The notes: generated by a model from the letters alone, not told the origin. A stretch of 64,000 nucleotides of DNA from Streptomyces fradiae ATCC 10745 = DSM 40063 (GCF_008704425.1 NZ_CP023696.1:1908501-1972500); one strand, 5' to 3'; shown: positions 25,300 to 33,539, counted from the first letter of the stretch. A program made the numbers and translations.

Positions 25300-26319
25300 C
25301 TAGCGGGCCAGCGACACGATCATCTTGCCGGTGTTCTCCCCGCGCAGCAGGCCGAGGAAGGCGTCCACGCCGTTCTCCATGCCCTCGACGACCGTCTCGT
25401 CGTACTTGAGCTCGCCGGAGCGCAGCCAGCCGGAGACCTCCTCCACGAACCGCGGCTGGAGGGCGGCGTGGTCCCTGACCATCATCCCCTGGAGGCGCAG
25501 CCGCTTGCCGATGACCAGCGCCAGGTTGCGCGGGGCCGGCGTGGGCTCCGTCGCGTTGTACTGGGCGATCATGCCGCAGACGGTGACGCGGCCGTGGACG
25601 TTGAGCACGGAGATCGCGGCCTCCAGGTGCTCACCGCCCACGTTGTCGAAGTAGACGTCGATGCCGTCGGGGGCGGCGGCCTTGAGCTGCTCGGCGACCG
25701 GGCCGTTCTTGTAGTTGAAGGCGGCGTCGAAGCCGTACTCCTCCACCAGCCGCTTGACCTTCTCGTCCGAGCCGGCGGAGCCGATCACGCGGGAGGCGCC
25801 CTTGAGGCGGGCGATCTGGCCGACCTGGCTGCCGACCGCGCCGGCCGCGCCGGAGACGAAGACGGCGTCGCCCTCCTTGAAGGAGGCCGTCTCCAGCAGG
25901 CCCGCGTAGGCGGTGAGGCCGGTCATGCCGAGCACGCCCAGATACGCCGTGAGGGGCGCCGCGGAGCCGTCGACCTTGACGGCGCGCCCGGCCTCCACCT
26001 CGGCGTACTCCCGCCAGCCCAGGCCGTGCAGGACGTGGTCGCCGACCTCGATCCCCTCGGCGTTCGACGCGATGACCTCGCCGACCGCGCCGCCCTCCAT
26101 CGGCTGGTCGAGCTGGAACGGCGGGACGTACGACTTCACGTCGTTCATCCGGCCGCGCATGTACGGGTCCACCGAGAAGTGGAGGTTCCGGACCAGGACG
26201 CGGCCCTCGCCCGGGGCGGGGACCGGGGCCTCGCGGAGCGCGAAGTCCTCGGGCACCGGCCAGCCGTTCGGACGGGAGACGAGGTGCCATTCGCGGCCGG
26301 ACGTCGGGAGTGCGGACAT
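25300..26319 (-). CDS. NADP-dependent zinc-free MDR oxidoreductase (prostaglandin/2-alkenal reductase type)
   Basis: A 339-residue medium-chain dehydrogenase/reductase without zinc ligands. YMRGRMNDVKSYVPPFQLDQ is the family landmark near residue 60. VSGAAGAVGSQVGQIARLKG forms the NADP-binding Rossmann turn (about 145-165), followed by YFDNVGGEHLEAAI and LQGMMVRDHA. Members reduce the C=C bond of alpha,beta-unsaturated ketones and aldehydes. The ATG at 26319 follows CTGGAGGGTC. The promoter (TTGACA at 26386-26381, CATGGT at 26363-26358 on the minus strand) starts transcription inside the MarR operator at 26339-26357, so the divergent MarR protein very probably represses it. Confidence 0.93.
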   Translation of the reverse strand: MSALPTSGREWHLVSRPNGWPVPEDFALREAPVPAPGEGRVLVRNLHFSVDPYMRGRMNDVKSYVPPFQLDQPMEGGAVGEVIASNAEGIEVGDHVLHGLGWREYAEVEAGRAVKVDGSAAPLTAYLGVLGMTGLTAYAGLLETASFKEGDAVFVSGAAGAVGSQVGQIARLKGASRVIGSAGSDEKVKRLVEEYGFDAAFNYKNGPVAEQLKAAAPDGIDVYFDNVGGEHLEAAISVLNVHGRVTVCGMIAQYNATEPTPAPRNLALVIGKRLRLQGMMVRDHAALQPRFVEEVSGWLRSGELKYDETVVEGMENGVDAFLGLLRGENTGKMIVSLAR

Positions 26320-26338
26320 GCTGCGACCCTCCAGAAGA

Positions 26339-26357
26339 TGTTTCAGTACCTGAAACA
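26339..26357. promoter_or_regulatory. MarR operator between oxidoreductase and MarR genes
   Basis: TGTTTCAG-TAC-CTGAAACA is a perfect inverted repeat with 8-bp arms, A/T-rich against its surroundings. It covers the predicted transcription start of the oxidoreductase and lies 50 bp upstream of the MarR start. Confidence 0.75.
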
Positions 26358-26408
26358 ACCATGCTCCCGATATTTCATCCTGTCAAGCAAGTCGGTACGC
26401 TTGTGGAC

Positions 26409-26846
26409 ATGGCCAGTACACGCGCGGAGCCGCTCACCCTCGAGGTCGTCGAACTGATCGGGACGGTGGTCGCCCGCTACCACGAGGAGTACGAGCACGC
26501 CGCCGCCCAGCACTCCCTGACCGGCGCCCAGGCGCGCGTACTGAGCCTGCTCGCGCTGGAGCCGCTGCCGATGCGGCGCATCGCCGTGTCGCTGCGCTGC
26601 GAGCCGTCGAACGTGACCGGCATCGTGGACCGGCTGGAGGCGCGCGGGCTCGTCGAGCGGCGCCCCGACCCCGCCGACCGCCGCGTCAAGCTGGCCGCCC
26701 CCACCGAGGAGGGCCTGGCCACCGCGCTCAGGCTGCGCGACGCCCTGGACTTCGCGCGGGAGCCGCTCGCCGGGCTGTCCGTCGCGGAGCGCACCCTCCT
26801 GCGGGACCTGCTCCGCCGGATGCTGGGCGAGCCGGCCGGATCGTGA
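26409..26846 (+). CDS. MarR family transcriptional regulator
   Basis: A 145-residue winged-helix repressor. The DNA-binding part is MRRIAVSLRCEPSNVTGIVD, followed by the wing RRPDPADRRVKLAAPTEEG. Flanking helices form the dimer interface. The single Cys in the recognition region (LRCEPS) is a possible but unproven redox switch. TACGCT at 26396-26401 gives an almost leaderless message from the ATG at 26409. It is divergent from the alkenal-reductase-like gene and probably responds to an electrophile that the enzyme removes. Confidence 0.92.
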   Translation: MASTRAEPLTLEVVELIGTVVARYHEEYEHAAAQHSLTGAQARVLSLLALEPLPMRRIAVSLRCEPSNVTGIVDRLEARGLVERRPDPADRRVKLAAPTEEGLATALRLRDALDFAREPLAGLSVAERTLLRDLLRRMLGEPAGS

Positions 26847-26940
26847 CCGCGCGGCCGGGGAGGCGCTGAGGCCGCAGCGACGGCGCCGCGGCACCCGGCC
26901 GGAGGCGGCGCGGCCGGGCCGAAGGCGGCGTCCGGGCCCG

Positions 26941-26991
26941 CATGCCTCCGGGGCCCGCACGCCTCCGGGGCCCGCCGGCCTCCGGGGCCCG
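26941..26991. repeat. Three tandem copies of a 17-bp unit
   Basis: CACGCCTCCGGGGCCCG is repeated three times with changes only in the first four bases. The whole convergent gap 26847-27092 consists of related GC-rich words (CGGAAGCGGCCGGG repeats at its right end) and holds no recognisable gene. Confidence 0.85.
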
Positions 26992-27092
26992 GACGGCAGT
27001 CAGGCCGGGAAGCAGCCGGATGGGCAAGCGCCCGGACCCGGAAGCGGCCGGGCGGCCGGCAGTGCGGCCGGGCCCGGAAGCGGCCGGGCGGG

Positions 27093-27914
27093 CTAGAAGC
27101 ACCACCAGAGCAAGCGCTTGCACTCCTCCTGCGGCGGCTCGGGGTCGGGTGACGCGCCCGACGGCGACGGGGCGGGTCCGCCGGTCGTCGCGGTGGGCGG
27201 CTCCGGCTCCCCGCCCGGCGGCGGGCCCGGCGGTACGGCCGTGGCCGTCGCCGACGCGGGGGCGGTCGGCTTGCGGCTCACCGGGTTCTTCAGACCCGCC
27301 TTGCCGGGCCCGCCCTCCCCTCCCCCGTCTTCCCCGTCACCGGAGCCGGGCGCCGGTTCCGTCCCCCCGGCGCCCGAACCCGCGGACGCGGAGGCCGTCG
27401 GCGCGCCCGGGCCCCCGCCGTCGCCGGGCGCCCCGGTGGCGGAAGGGGCGTCCGGGGCCTTCGACGCGGACGGCGACGCCCCGACCGCGCCCGGGTCCGC
27501 CGCGCCGGCGCTCCCCGAGGGGTCCGGCAGCGGCTCGGGCAGGGCCAGGTCCACCTGCTGTACGGAGGTCGCCGCCCCGCCGCGGTCGTCCTCCAGGGCC
27601 AGCGACGCCAGGCTCAGTACGCCGGCCGTCAGCACGAGACCGGTCACCGACAGCAGGACGGCGCGCCCTCGGCGGCGCCGCGCCCGACGGCGCCCGTCCG
27701 CCGCCCGCGCGGCCCGGCGCGCACCCGCGCGGCCGGGCGCCCCGGCGCGGCGGCCCGCGGGGCGGGGTCCTCGCTCGTCGCGGGCCAGCTCGAAGACGTC
27801 GCCCGCGTCAGTCGGTACCGGTTCGTCGTGCCGCACGACCTCGGCGGGCCTGCCGCACCCGGCGCAGGCCAGAGCCCCGTTGAGGTGCCGCTGGCACAGG
27901 TGGCAGTAATCCAT
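27093..27914 (-). CDS. Zinc-ribbon, single-pass membrane protein of unknown function
   Basis: A 273-residue protein. Its N-terminus MDYCHLCQRHLNGALACAGC holds two CxxC pairs spaced as a zinc ribbon. An Arg-rich cytoplasmic stretch (about 45-85) precedes one transmembrane segment (AVLLSVTGLVLTAGVLSLAS). The outside part is about 150 residues of Pro/Ser/Gly/Ala/Glu low complexity and ends ECKRLLWWCF, with two Cys close to the end. Zinc-ribbon plus one transmembrane helix plus disordered wall-spanning region suggests a sensor or anchor, and the terminal Cys pair could form an extracytoplasmic disulfide. No known function. Confidence 0.75.
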   Translation of the reverse strand: MDYCHLCQRHLNGALACAGCGRPAEVVRHDEPVPTDAGDVFELARDERGPRPAGRRAGAPGRAGARRAARAADGRRRARRRRGRAVLLSVTGLVLTAGVLSLASLALEDDRGGAATSVQQVDLALPEPLPDPSGSAGAADPGAVGASPSASKAPDAPSATGAPGDGGGPGAPTASASAGSGAGGTEPAPGSGDGEDGGGEGGPGKAGLKNPVSRKPTAPASATATAVPPGPPPGGEPEPPTATTGGPAPSPSGASPDPEPPQEECKRLLWWCF

Positions 27915-28171
27915 GGCGCCCCGCAGATTATGCGGCGGACCGGCCCGGAGCCGGGATCCAGTGTGAGGATCTTGTGTGGAAGGCGCCCTCCCCGCGGCGG
28001 CGGGTGGCGCGGATCCTCCGCTTGCGCGGGGGCCGGGGCGGACGCGCCCGCGCCGGGCCGCCCCCCGCTGACCCCCCGTCAGCTCCGTACGCCGACCGGC
28101 TCAGCTCAGCGCGCGCGGGGCTCCCGGCGGCCGGACGATGCAGACACACACCGCTCTCGGGAGGATCCGCC

Positions 28172-29215
28172 GTGACCGTCAGTCTGGAGCAGCTGCGCCG
28201 CTGCCACGTCGCCGTCGACCTCGGGGCCGCCAGGACCCGCGTCTACGTGAAGGGGGCCGGGCTCGTCGTGGACGAGCCGAGCGTGGCCGCCGTGAACACC
28301 CGTACCGGCGCGCTGATCGCGGTCGGCGAGTTCGCCGACCGCATGACCGGCCGCACCCCCGGCTACATCCGGGTCGCACGCCCCGTGTCGGGCGGCAGCG
28401 TCGTGGACGTCGACATGGCGCAGCGGATGCTCCGCACCCTGCTCGGCGAGCGGCTCCGCCGCCAGCTGCGGCGCAAGCCGCTGCTGCGCGCCGCCGCCTG
28501 CATCCCGCACGACTGCGACCCGCTCGCCCAGCGCGCGACGGTCGAGACCCTGGTCGGGCTGGGGGCCCGGCGGGTGGAGCTGGTGGACACGCTGATCGCT
28601 GCGGCGGTCGGCTGCGGGCTGCCGGTCGCCGAGCCGACGGCGACGATGATCCTGGTCTGCGGCGCCGCGACCACGCAGGTGGCCGTCCTGTCGCTGGGCT
28701 CCATCGTGACGGCCGAGCGCATCCCGGTCGGCGGGCACGCCATCGACCACGCGGTCATCCAGTTCCTGCGCCACCAGCACCAGCTGATGCTGCCCAGCCA
28801 GTCCGTGCGGCCGCTGCACCTGGCGCTGCACGGCAACGGGCTCACAGCCGAGGGGCCGTCCGCCACGGAGATCCACGGCCGGGACGTGGCGACGGGTCTC
28901 GCCCGGTCGGTCGTGGTGGAGACCGCCGCGGTGCGCCAGGCCATCCACACGCCGCTCACCGCCGTGCTCGACGGCATCGGCAGGGTGCTGCGGGACTGCC
29001 CGCCCGACCTGGTGGCCGACCTGGCGGAGCGCGGCATCGTGCTGGTCGGCGGCAGCGCGCGACTGCCCGGCCTGGACCAGATGCTGCGGGACGCGACCGG
29101 GATGCCCGTGCAGATCGCGGACCGCCCGGAGGTGTGCGCGGTGCTGGGGCTCGGCGAGATGCTGGAGGGCCGGGTCGAGCCGCTGACGCTCGACCCGCTG
29201 GCGGGCGCCCGCTGA
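28172..29215 (+). CDS. mbl: MreB/Mbl-like actin homologue with degenerate ATP site
   Basis: A 347-residue protein alignable with MreB along its length: phosphate-1 region VAVDLGAARTRVYVKG (14-28), PVSGGSVVDVDMAQRML (71-87), LIAAAVGCGLPVAEP, VAVLSLGSIVTAERIPVGG (170-188) and a C-terminal VGGSARLPGLDQML adenosine motif. The catalytic region is altered. The MreB pattern DIGGGTTE is VCGAATTQ here (V162-Q169), losing Asp and Glu, and the EEP catalytic Glu is T140. The GTG at 28172 follows GGGAGGA. Position near matB matches S. coelicolor mbl, which contributes to spore-wall synthesis with MreB; the name is assigned on that basis. Confidence 0.78.
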   Translation: MTVSLEQLRRCHVAVDLGAARTRVYVKGAGLVVDEPSVAAVNTRTGALIAVGEFADRMTGRTPGYIRVARPVSGGSVVDVDMAQRMLRTLLGERLRRQLRRKPLLRAAACIPHDCDPLAQRATVETLVGLGARRVELVDTLIAAAVGCGLPVAEPTATMILVCGAATTQVAVLSLGSIVTAERIPVGGHAIDHAVIQFLRHQHQLMLPSQSVRPLHLALHGNGLTAEGPSATEIHGRDVATGLARSVVVETAAVRQAIHTPLTAVLDGIGRVLRDCPPDLVADLAERGIVLVGGSARLPGLDQMLRDATGMPVQIADRPEVCAVLGLGEMLEGRVEPLTLDPLAGAR

Positions 29216-29563
29216 ACCGGGTCCGGCCCTCCGGCGCGGCGTCCGCCCCGCCCCTCCCTGCGGCTCCGGGTGCGGCTCCCCGGCCCGCCCCTCCGCGCGG
29301 CTCCCCGGCCCCGCTCCTCCGTGGCGGCCCCGGCTCGTCCTCGCGTCCCCGCCGGACGACGGATGCGGCACCGCCGTGCGTCGCCCTCGGCCCGGCTGCG
29401 GCCCCCGCCCCGGCCCCGCTCCCGCGAGGCGCCCCCGGCACGGTCCCGGCGGCGACCGGGGAGGCCCGGGAGCGGGCGGGAACCGTCCCGGACGCGGCGC
29501 TGTCGGTGGCGGCTGGGACCATGGCGGGACAAGCCCCGTGCAGCGATGCGAGGAGGACGACCC
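29216..29563. other. Intergenic region before matB, no gene seen
   Basis: 348 bp of CG-rich sequence with GGCTCC/CCCCGG words between mbl and matB. The only clear element is the ribosome-binding site AGGAGGA at 29550-29556 before the matB GTG. A promoter is expected here, but I cannot identify convincing -35/-10 boxes. Confidence 0.5.
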
Positions 29564-31081
29564 GTGAGTTCCCTCTTTCCGGCGCTCGCCGCCGGACCGG
29601 ACGACGCCCGGCCGGCCCTGCGCTTCGGCGAGCGCTCCCTGACGTACGGCGGGCTGCGCGCCGCCGCCGCGGCCCTGGCGCCCCGCATCGCCGGGGCCGC
29701 GCGGGTCGCCGTGTGGGCGACGCCGTCCGCCGAGACCGCCGTCGCCGTGGTCGCCGCGCTGCTGGCGGGCGTCCCCGCCGTACCGCTCAACCCGCGCACC
29801 GGGGAGCGCGAGCTGACCCACGTCCTCACCGACAGCCAGCCCGCCCTGGTCCTCGCGGCGCCCGGTGACGACCTGCCCGCCCCACTCGCGGGTCTGCCCC
29901 GCGTCGACGTCGGACTCCACGCGCGCGAGGGCGGGTGGCCGGCGGACCCGGCCGCGGCCGCGCAGGTGGGCGGCCCGGTGGGCGGCGCGGACACGGGAGG
30001 CGCCCCGCCGGACGCCGGGGCGGACCCCGAGGCGCCCGCGCTGATCGTCTACACCTCCGGCACGACCGGCCCGCCCAAGGGCGCCGTCCTCCCCCGCCGG
30101 GCCCTCGCGGCGAGTCTCGACGCCCTCGCCGACGCCTGGGCGTGGACCGCCGACGACGTGCTGGTCCACGCCCTGCCGCTGTTCCACGTCCACGGGCTGG
30201 TCCTCGGCGTCCTCGGTCCGCTGCGCCGGGGCGGCAGCGTCCGGCACCTCGGCCGGTTCACCGCCGAGGGCGTGGCGCGCGAGCTGGCGGACGGCGGGAC
30301 CGTGCTGTTCGGCGTGCCGACCATGTACCACCGCCTCGCGGAGGCGCTCGGTACGGACGAGGCGCTGGTCAAGGCGCTCGCGGGTGCCCGGCTGCTGGTC
30401 TCCGGCTCCGCCGCGCTGCCGCTGCCCGTCCACGAGCGGATCACCGCGGCGACGGGGCGGCGGGTGGTCGAGCGGTACGGCATGACGGAGACGCTGATGA
30501 ACACCAGCGTCCGCGTCGGGCAGGACCCGCACCGTCCGGGCTCCGTCGGCACCCCGCTGCCCGGCGTCGCGCTGCGGCTGGTGCGGGACGACGGGACGCC
30601 GATCACCGCGTACGACGGGGAGACCATCGGCGAGGTGCAGGTGCGCGGGCCGAACCTGTTCAGCGGCTACCTGAACCGCCCCGACGCGACGGCCGCCGCC
30701 TTCGACGGGGACTGGTTCAGGACCGGGGACATGGCCGTGCGGGACGCGGACGGCTCGCTGCGGCTCGTGGGGCGGCGGGCCACGGACCTGATCAAGAGCG
30801 GCGGCTTCAAGATCGGCGCGGGGGAGGTCGAGAACGTGCTCCTGGCCCACCCCGGCGTGCGGGAGGCCGCCGTGACGGGCGAGCCGGACGCGGACCTCGG
30901 GGAGCGGGTGGTCGCCTGGGTCGTCCCCGCGGACCCGGCCGCTCCCCCGTCCCCCGGCGACCTGGCCGGCCACGTGGCGGCGCAGCTCGCCCCGCACAAG
31001 CGGCCCCGCGCCGTGCGCTACCTGGAGGCGCTGCCCCGCAACGACATGGGCAAGGTCATGAAGCGGGCCCTGCATGGCTGA
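29564..31081 (+). CDS. matB: Malonyl-CoA synthetase
   Basis: A 505-residue AMP-forming ligase that converts malonate (and methylmalonate) plus CoA and ATP to malonyl-CoA. The opening SSLFPALAAG and the block LPLFHVHGLVLGVLGPLRRG closely resemble S. coelicolor MatB. ANL motifs are P-loop YTSGTTGPPKGA (about 161-172), A5 RYGMTETLMNT (about 305) and catalytic Lys in RNDMGKVMKR (about 496). A longer acidic insert (about 135-155) precedes the P-loop. The GTG at 29564 follows AGGAGGA. Its end overlaps the carboxyltransferase start by 8 nt. Confidence 0.94.
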   Translation: MSSLFPALAAGPDDARPALRFGERSLTYGGLRAAAAALAPRIAGAARVAVWATPSAETAVAVVAALLAGVPAVPLNPRTGERELTHVLTDSQPALVLAAPGDDLPAPLAGLPRVDVGLHAREGGWPADPAAAAQVGGPVGGADTGGAPPDAGADPEAPALIVYTSGTTGPPKGAVLPRRALAASLDALADAWAWTADDVLVHALPLFHVHGLVLGVLGPLRRGGSVRHLGRFTAEGVARELADGGTVLFGVPTMYHRLAEALGTDEALVKALAGARLLVSGSAALPLPVHERITAATGRRVVERYGMTETLMNTSVRVGQDPHRPGSVGTPLPGVALRLVRDDGTPITAYDGETIGEVQVRGPNLFSGYLNRPDATAAAFDGDWFRTGDMAVRDADGSLRLVGRRATDLIKSGGFKIGAGEVENVLLAHPGVREAAVTGEPDADLGERVVAWVVPADPAAPPSPGDLAGHVAAQLAPHKRPRAVRYLEALPRNDMGKVMKRALHG

Positions 31082-32420
31082 GGCGGCGGGCAGGCTGACG
31101 GCCCGCGCGGCGATCGCGCTGGTGGCCGACGCGTTCACGGAGCACGCCCCGCCGCCTGCCGCGGCCGGGCGGCCGGACGAGCACGACGGGCCGCTCGCGT
31201 GGGAGGGGTACGGCGAGGCGCGGGCCCGCGCGGCCGAGCGGACCGGCGAGAGCGAGTCCGTCGTGTTCGGCGAGGCCGAGGTGGGGGGCGTGCGGTGCGC
31301 GCTGCTGGCGTTCGAGTTCGGCTTCCTCGGCGGCTCGCTGGGCCGGCGCACCGGCGACCGGCTGTGCGCCGCGTACCGGCTGGCGCGCGAGCGCGGGGTG
31401 CCGCTGGTGTCCCTGGTGGCGACGGGCGGCAGCCGGATGCAGGAGGGCATGGTCGCGCTGACGCAGCTGCAGCGGGTGGCCCGCGAGTCGGTGCTGCTGC
31501 GGGAGGCCGGGGTGCCGCACGTGGCGGTGCTGCGCGACCCGGCGACCGGGGGCGGCTGGGCGACGGTCGGGGCGGGCGCGGACGTGGTCCTGGCGCTGCC
31601 GGGCGCGCAGGTCGGCTTCGCCGGGGCGCGGGTGCGGCCCGCGGACGCGGACCCGGCGGCGTACACGGCGGAGGGCCAGCTCGCGGCGGGGCACGTGGAC
31701 GCGGTGGTCCCGCCCGGCGGGCTGCGGGCCGTACTGGGCCGGTGGCTGACGGCGCTGACGCGGCCCGCGCCCGCGGCGGTGCCCCCGCCGGTCCTGCCGG
31801 GCGGCGGCGAGGGGCTGCCGGGCAGCGGGTGGGAGGCGGTGACGCGGGCGAGGGACCCGCGGCGCCCGCGCGCGGAGGCGTACCTGGACGCCTGCTTCGA
31901 GGAGCGGCTCCCGCTGACCGGTGACCGGTGCGGCGGCACCGACCCCGGCATGCTGTGCGGGGTCGGGCTGCGCGACGGGTACGGCGTCGTGTACGCGGCG
32001 CAGTGCGGCACGGCGACGCGGCCCGCCGGGTACCGCACGGCGGCGCGGGCGGTGCGGCTCGCGGACCGGCTGGGCCTGCCGGTGCTGACCCTGGTGGACA
32101 CGCCCGGCGCGGCGAACGACGCGGAGGCGGAGCGGGCCGGCGCGGGGCCCGCCATCGCGGAGATGTTCGCCGCGGTGGCCGGGGCGCGGGTGCCGGTGAC
32201 GACGCTGGTCGTCGGGGAGGGCGGCTCGGGCGGCGCGCTGGCGCTGGCGGCGCCGGGCAACACCTGGGCGACGCGTGACAGCTACTTCTCGGTGATCGCC
32301 CCCGAGCTGGCGGCGGCGATACTGAAGCGCCCGCCGCAGGACGCCCCGCGCACGGCGGGGCAGCTGCGGCTGCGTCCGCAGGACCTGGTGGAGCTGGGGG
32401 TCGTGCGCGGCATCGTGTGA
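31074..32420 (+). CDS. Fused AccD/AccA-type carboxyltransferase
   Basis: A 448-residue protein made of two crotonase-fold carboxyltransferase halves. The N-terminal half resembles AccD (GSRMQEGMVALTQLQRVA, GGWATVGAGADVVLALPGA) but lacks the zinc ribbon. The C-terminal half resembles AccA (LTLVDTPGAANDAEAERAGA, VVGEGGSGGALALAAPGN, YFSVIAPELAAAILK). The usual partners, biotin carboxylase and biotin carrier, are not nearby. The start overlaps matB, so both are made together. It could transfer CO2 between malonyl-CoA and another acyl-CoA or work with an acyl-CoA carboxylase encoded elsewhere. The reaction is not established by the sequence. Confidence 0.85.
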   Translation: MAEAAGRLTARAAIALVADAFTEHAPPPAAAGRPDEHDGPLAWEGYGEARARAAERTGESESVVFGEAEVGGVRCALLAFEFGFLGGSLGRRTGDRLCAAYRLARERGVPLVSLVATGGSRMQEGMVALTQLQRVARESVLLREAGVPHVAVLRDPATGGGWATVGAGADVVLALPGAQVGFAGARVRPADADPAAYTAEGQLAAGHVDAVVPPGGLRAVLGRWLTALTRPAPAAVPPPVLPGGGEGLPGSGWEAVTRARDPRRPRAEAYLDACFEERLPLTGDRCGGTDPGMLCGVGLRDGYGVVYAAQCGTATRPAGYRTAARAVRLADRLGLPVLTLVDTPGAANDAEAERAGAGPAIAEMFAAVAGARVPVTTLVVGEGGSGGALALAAPGNTWATRDSYFSVIAPELAAAILKRPPQDAPRTAGQLRLRPQDLVELGVVRGIV

Positions 32421-32438
32421 GCCGGCGGGCCCGTCCGC

Positions 32439-32508
32439 CGTGACGGTCGTTCGGCAGCCCTCAGCCGCCTCCCCGTGACGGTCGTTCGGCGGCCCTCACC
32501 CGCCTCCG
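32439..32508. repeat. Tandem duplication of a 35-bp unit
   Basis: Two head-to-tail copies start CGTGACGGTCGTTCGGC (32439 and 32474) and differ at two or three positions. They lie in the 104-bp convergent gap between the carboxyltransferase and ohrR stops. Confidence 0.85.
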
Positions 32509-32524
32509 CCCCGGCCTCCGGCCG

Positions 32525-33031
32525 CTACCGGCCGCCGGGGCCGTCGCCGGGGGCCTCCAGCGCGCGGGCCGCCTCGTCCAGGGCGGTGGCCAGGTCGCGC
32601 AGGCGGGTGCGCAGGTCGCGGGCCTCGTCCAGGTCCATCCCCGTCGCCCGCGCCATCCGGCGTGGCACGTCGAGCGCCCGCTCCCGCAGGGCCGTGCCGG
32701 ACTCCGTGGGACGCACGGTGACGGACCGCTCGTCCTCCGGGCTGCGGCGGCGCTCCACGTAGCCGGCCGCCTCCAGCCGCTTCAGCAGCGGCGACAGCGT
32801 GCCGGAGTCCAGGCGCAGGTGCTCCCCGATGTGCTTCACGGGCAGTTCGCCGTGCTCCCACAGCACCAGCATCACCAGGTACTGGGGGTAGGTGAGGCCC
32901 AGCTCCTTGAGGGCGACGCGGTAGACGCCGTTGAAGGCGCGGGTCGCGGCGTGCAGCGAGAAGCAGACCTGCTGGTCGAGGCGGAGGAGGTCCTCGTCCC
33001 GGACGCCCGCGTGCGGCTCGGTGTGGTGCAT
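32525..33031 (-). CDS. ohrR: OhrR, organic hydroperoxide sensing MarR repressor
   Basis: A 168-residue MarR-family repressor. The N-terminal block [20 protein letters not shown] carries the reactive Cys23, the hallmark of OhrR, which is oxidised by organic peroxides. The winged helix ([20 protein letters not shown], then [19 protein letters not shown]) binds DNA. Only one Cys is visible, so it is of the one-Cys type that uses a small-thiol disulfide. It is divergent from ohr across a 26-bp perfect palindrome, its evident operator. Confidence 0.95.
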   Translation of the reverse strand: MHHTEPHAGVRDEDLLRLDQQVCFSLHAATRAFNGVYRVALKELGLTYPQYLVMLVLWEHGELPVKHIGEHLRLDSGTLSPLLKRLEAAGYVERRRSPEDERSVTVRPTESGTALRERALDVPRRMARATGMDLDEARDLRTRLRDLATALDEAARALEAPGDGPGGR

Positions 33032-33051
33032 GCCACCAGGCTACCTCCACC

Positions 33052-33077
33052 CAATTCAGTTGTGCACAACTGAATTG
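33052..33077. promoter_or_regulatory. OhrR operator: perfect 26-bp palindrome
   Basis: CAATTCAGTTGTG followed immediately by CACAACTGAATTG: 13-bp arms, no spacer and no mismatch. It lies between the divergent ohrR and ohr starts. The core AATTCAGTTGT resembles the A/T-rich AATT half-sites of known OhrR operators. Confidence 0.85.
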
Positions 33078-33088
33078 CTTGCTACAAA
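33060..33088 (+). promoter_or_regulatory. ohr promoter
   Basis: TTGTGC (33060-33065) and TACAAA (33083-33088) are separated by 17 bp. The -35 box lies inside the OhrR palindrome, so bound repressor would block polymerase directly. The leader to the ATG at 33126 is about 30 nt. Confidence 0.7.
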
Positions 33089-33125
33089 TAGTGCGCAGAC
33101 CCCACCACCGAGAGACGGGACCCCC

Positions 33126-33539
33126 ATGGACGCGCTCTACACCGCCGTCGCCACCGCCAACGGCCGCGAGGGCCGCGCCGTCAGCTCCGACGGCCGGATA
33201 GACCTCCCGCTCGGCTTCCCGAAGGCCCTCGGCGGCAACGGCCAGGGCACGAACCCGGAGCAGCTGTTCGCCGCCGGCTACGCCGCCTGCTTCGCCAGCG
33301 CCATGGGCGCGATCGGGCGGCAGGAGAAGATCGACGTCAAGGACGCGTCGGTCACCGCCGAGGTGAGCATCGGCAAGGACACGGACGGCGGCTTCGGCCT
33401 CGCGGTCGTGATGCGCGTGGAGCTGCCGGACCACCTCCAGGGCGAGGCGGGCCGCGAGCTGCTGGAGAAGACCCACGCGTACTGCCCCTACTCCAAGGCG
33501 ACGCGCGGCAACATCGACGTGGAGCTCGTCGTCGAGTGA
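33126..33539 (+). CDS. ohr: Organic hydroperoxide resistance protein
   Basis: A 137-residue OsmC/Ohr-family thiol peroxidase that reduces organic hydroperoxides using two cysteines: Cys55 (GYAACFASAM) and Cys120 (THAYCPYSKAT). The conserved Arg is in GREGRAV and the Glu in NPEQLFAAGYAAC. The typical dimer-forming length is kept. Control by the divergent OhrR is evident from the operator. Confidence 0.96.
   Translation: MDALYTAVATANGREGRAVSSDGRIDLPLGFPKALGGNGQGTNPEQLFAAGYAACFASAMGAIGRQEKIDVKDASVTAEVSIGKDTDGGFGLAVVMRVELPDHLQGEAGRELLEKTHAYCPYSKATRGNIDVELVVE

Noticed and set aside
28106..32263. A 1385-codon minus-strand frame opposite mbl, matB and the carboxyltransferase
   Set aside because: A high-GC shadow frame. 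The plus strand has matB and carboxyltransferase motifs throughout.
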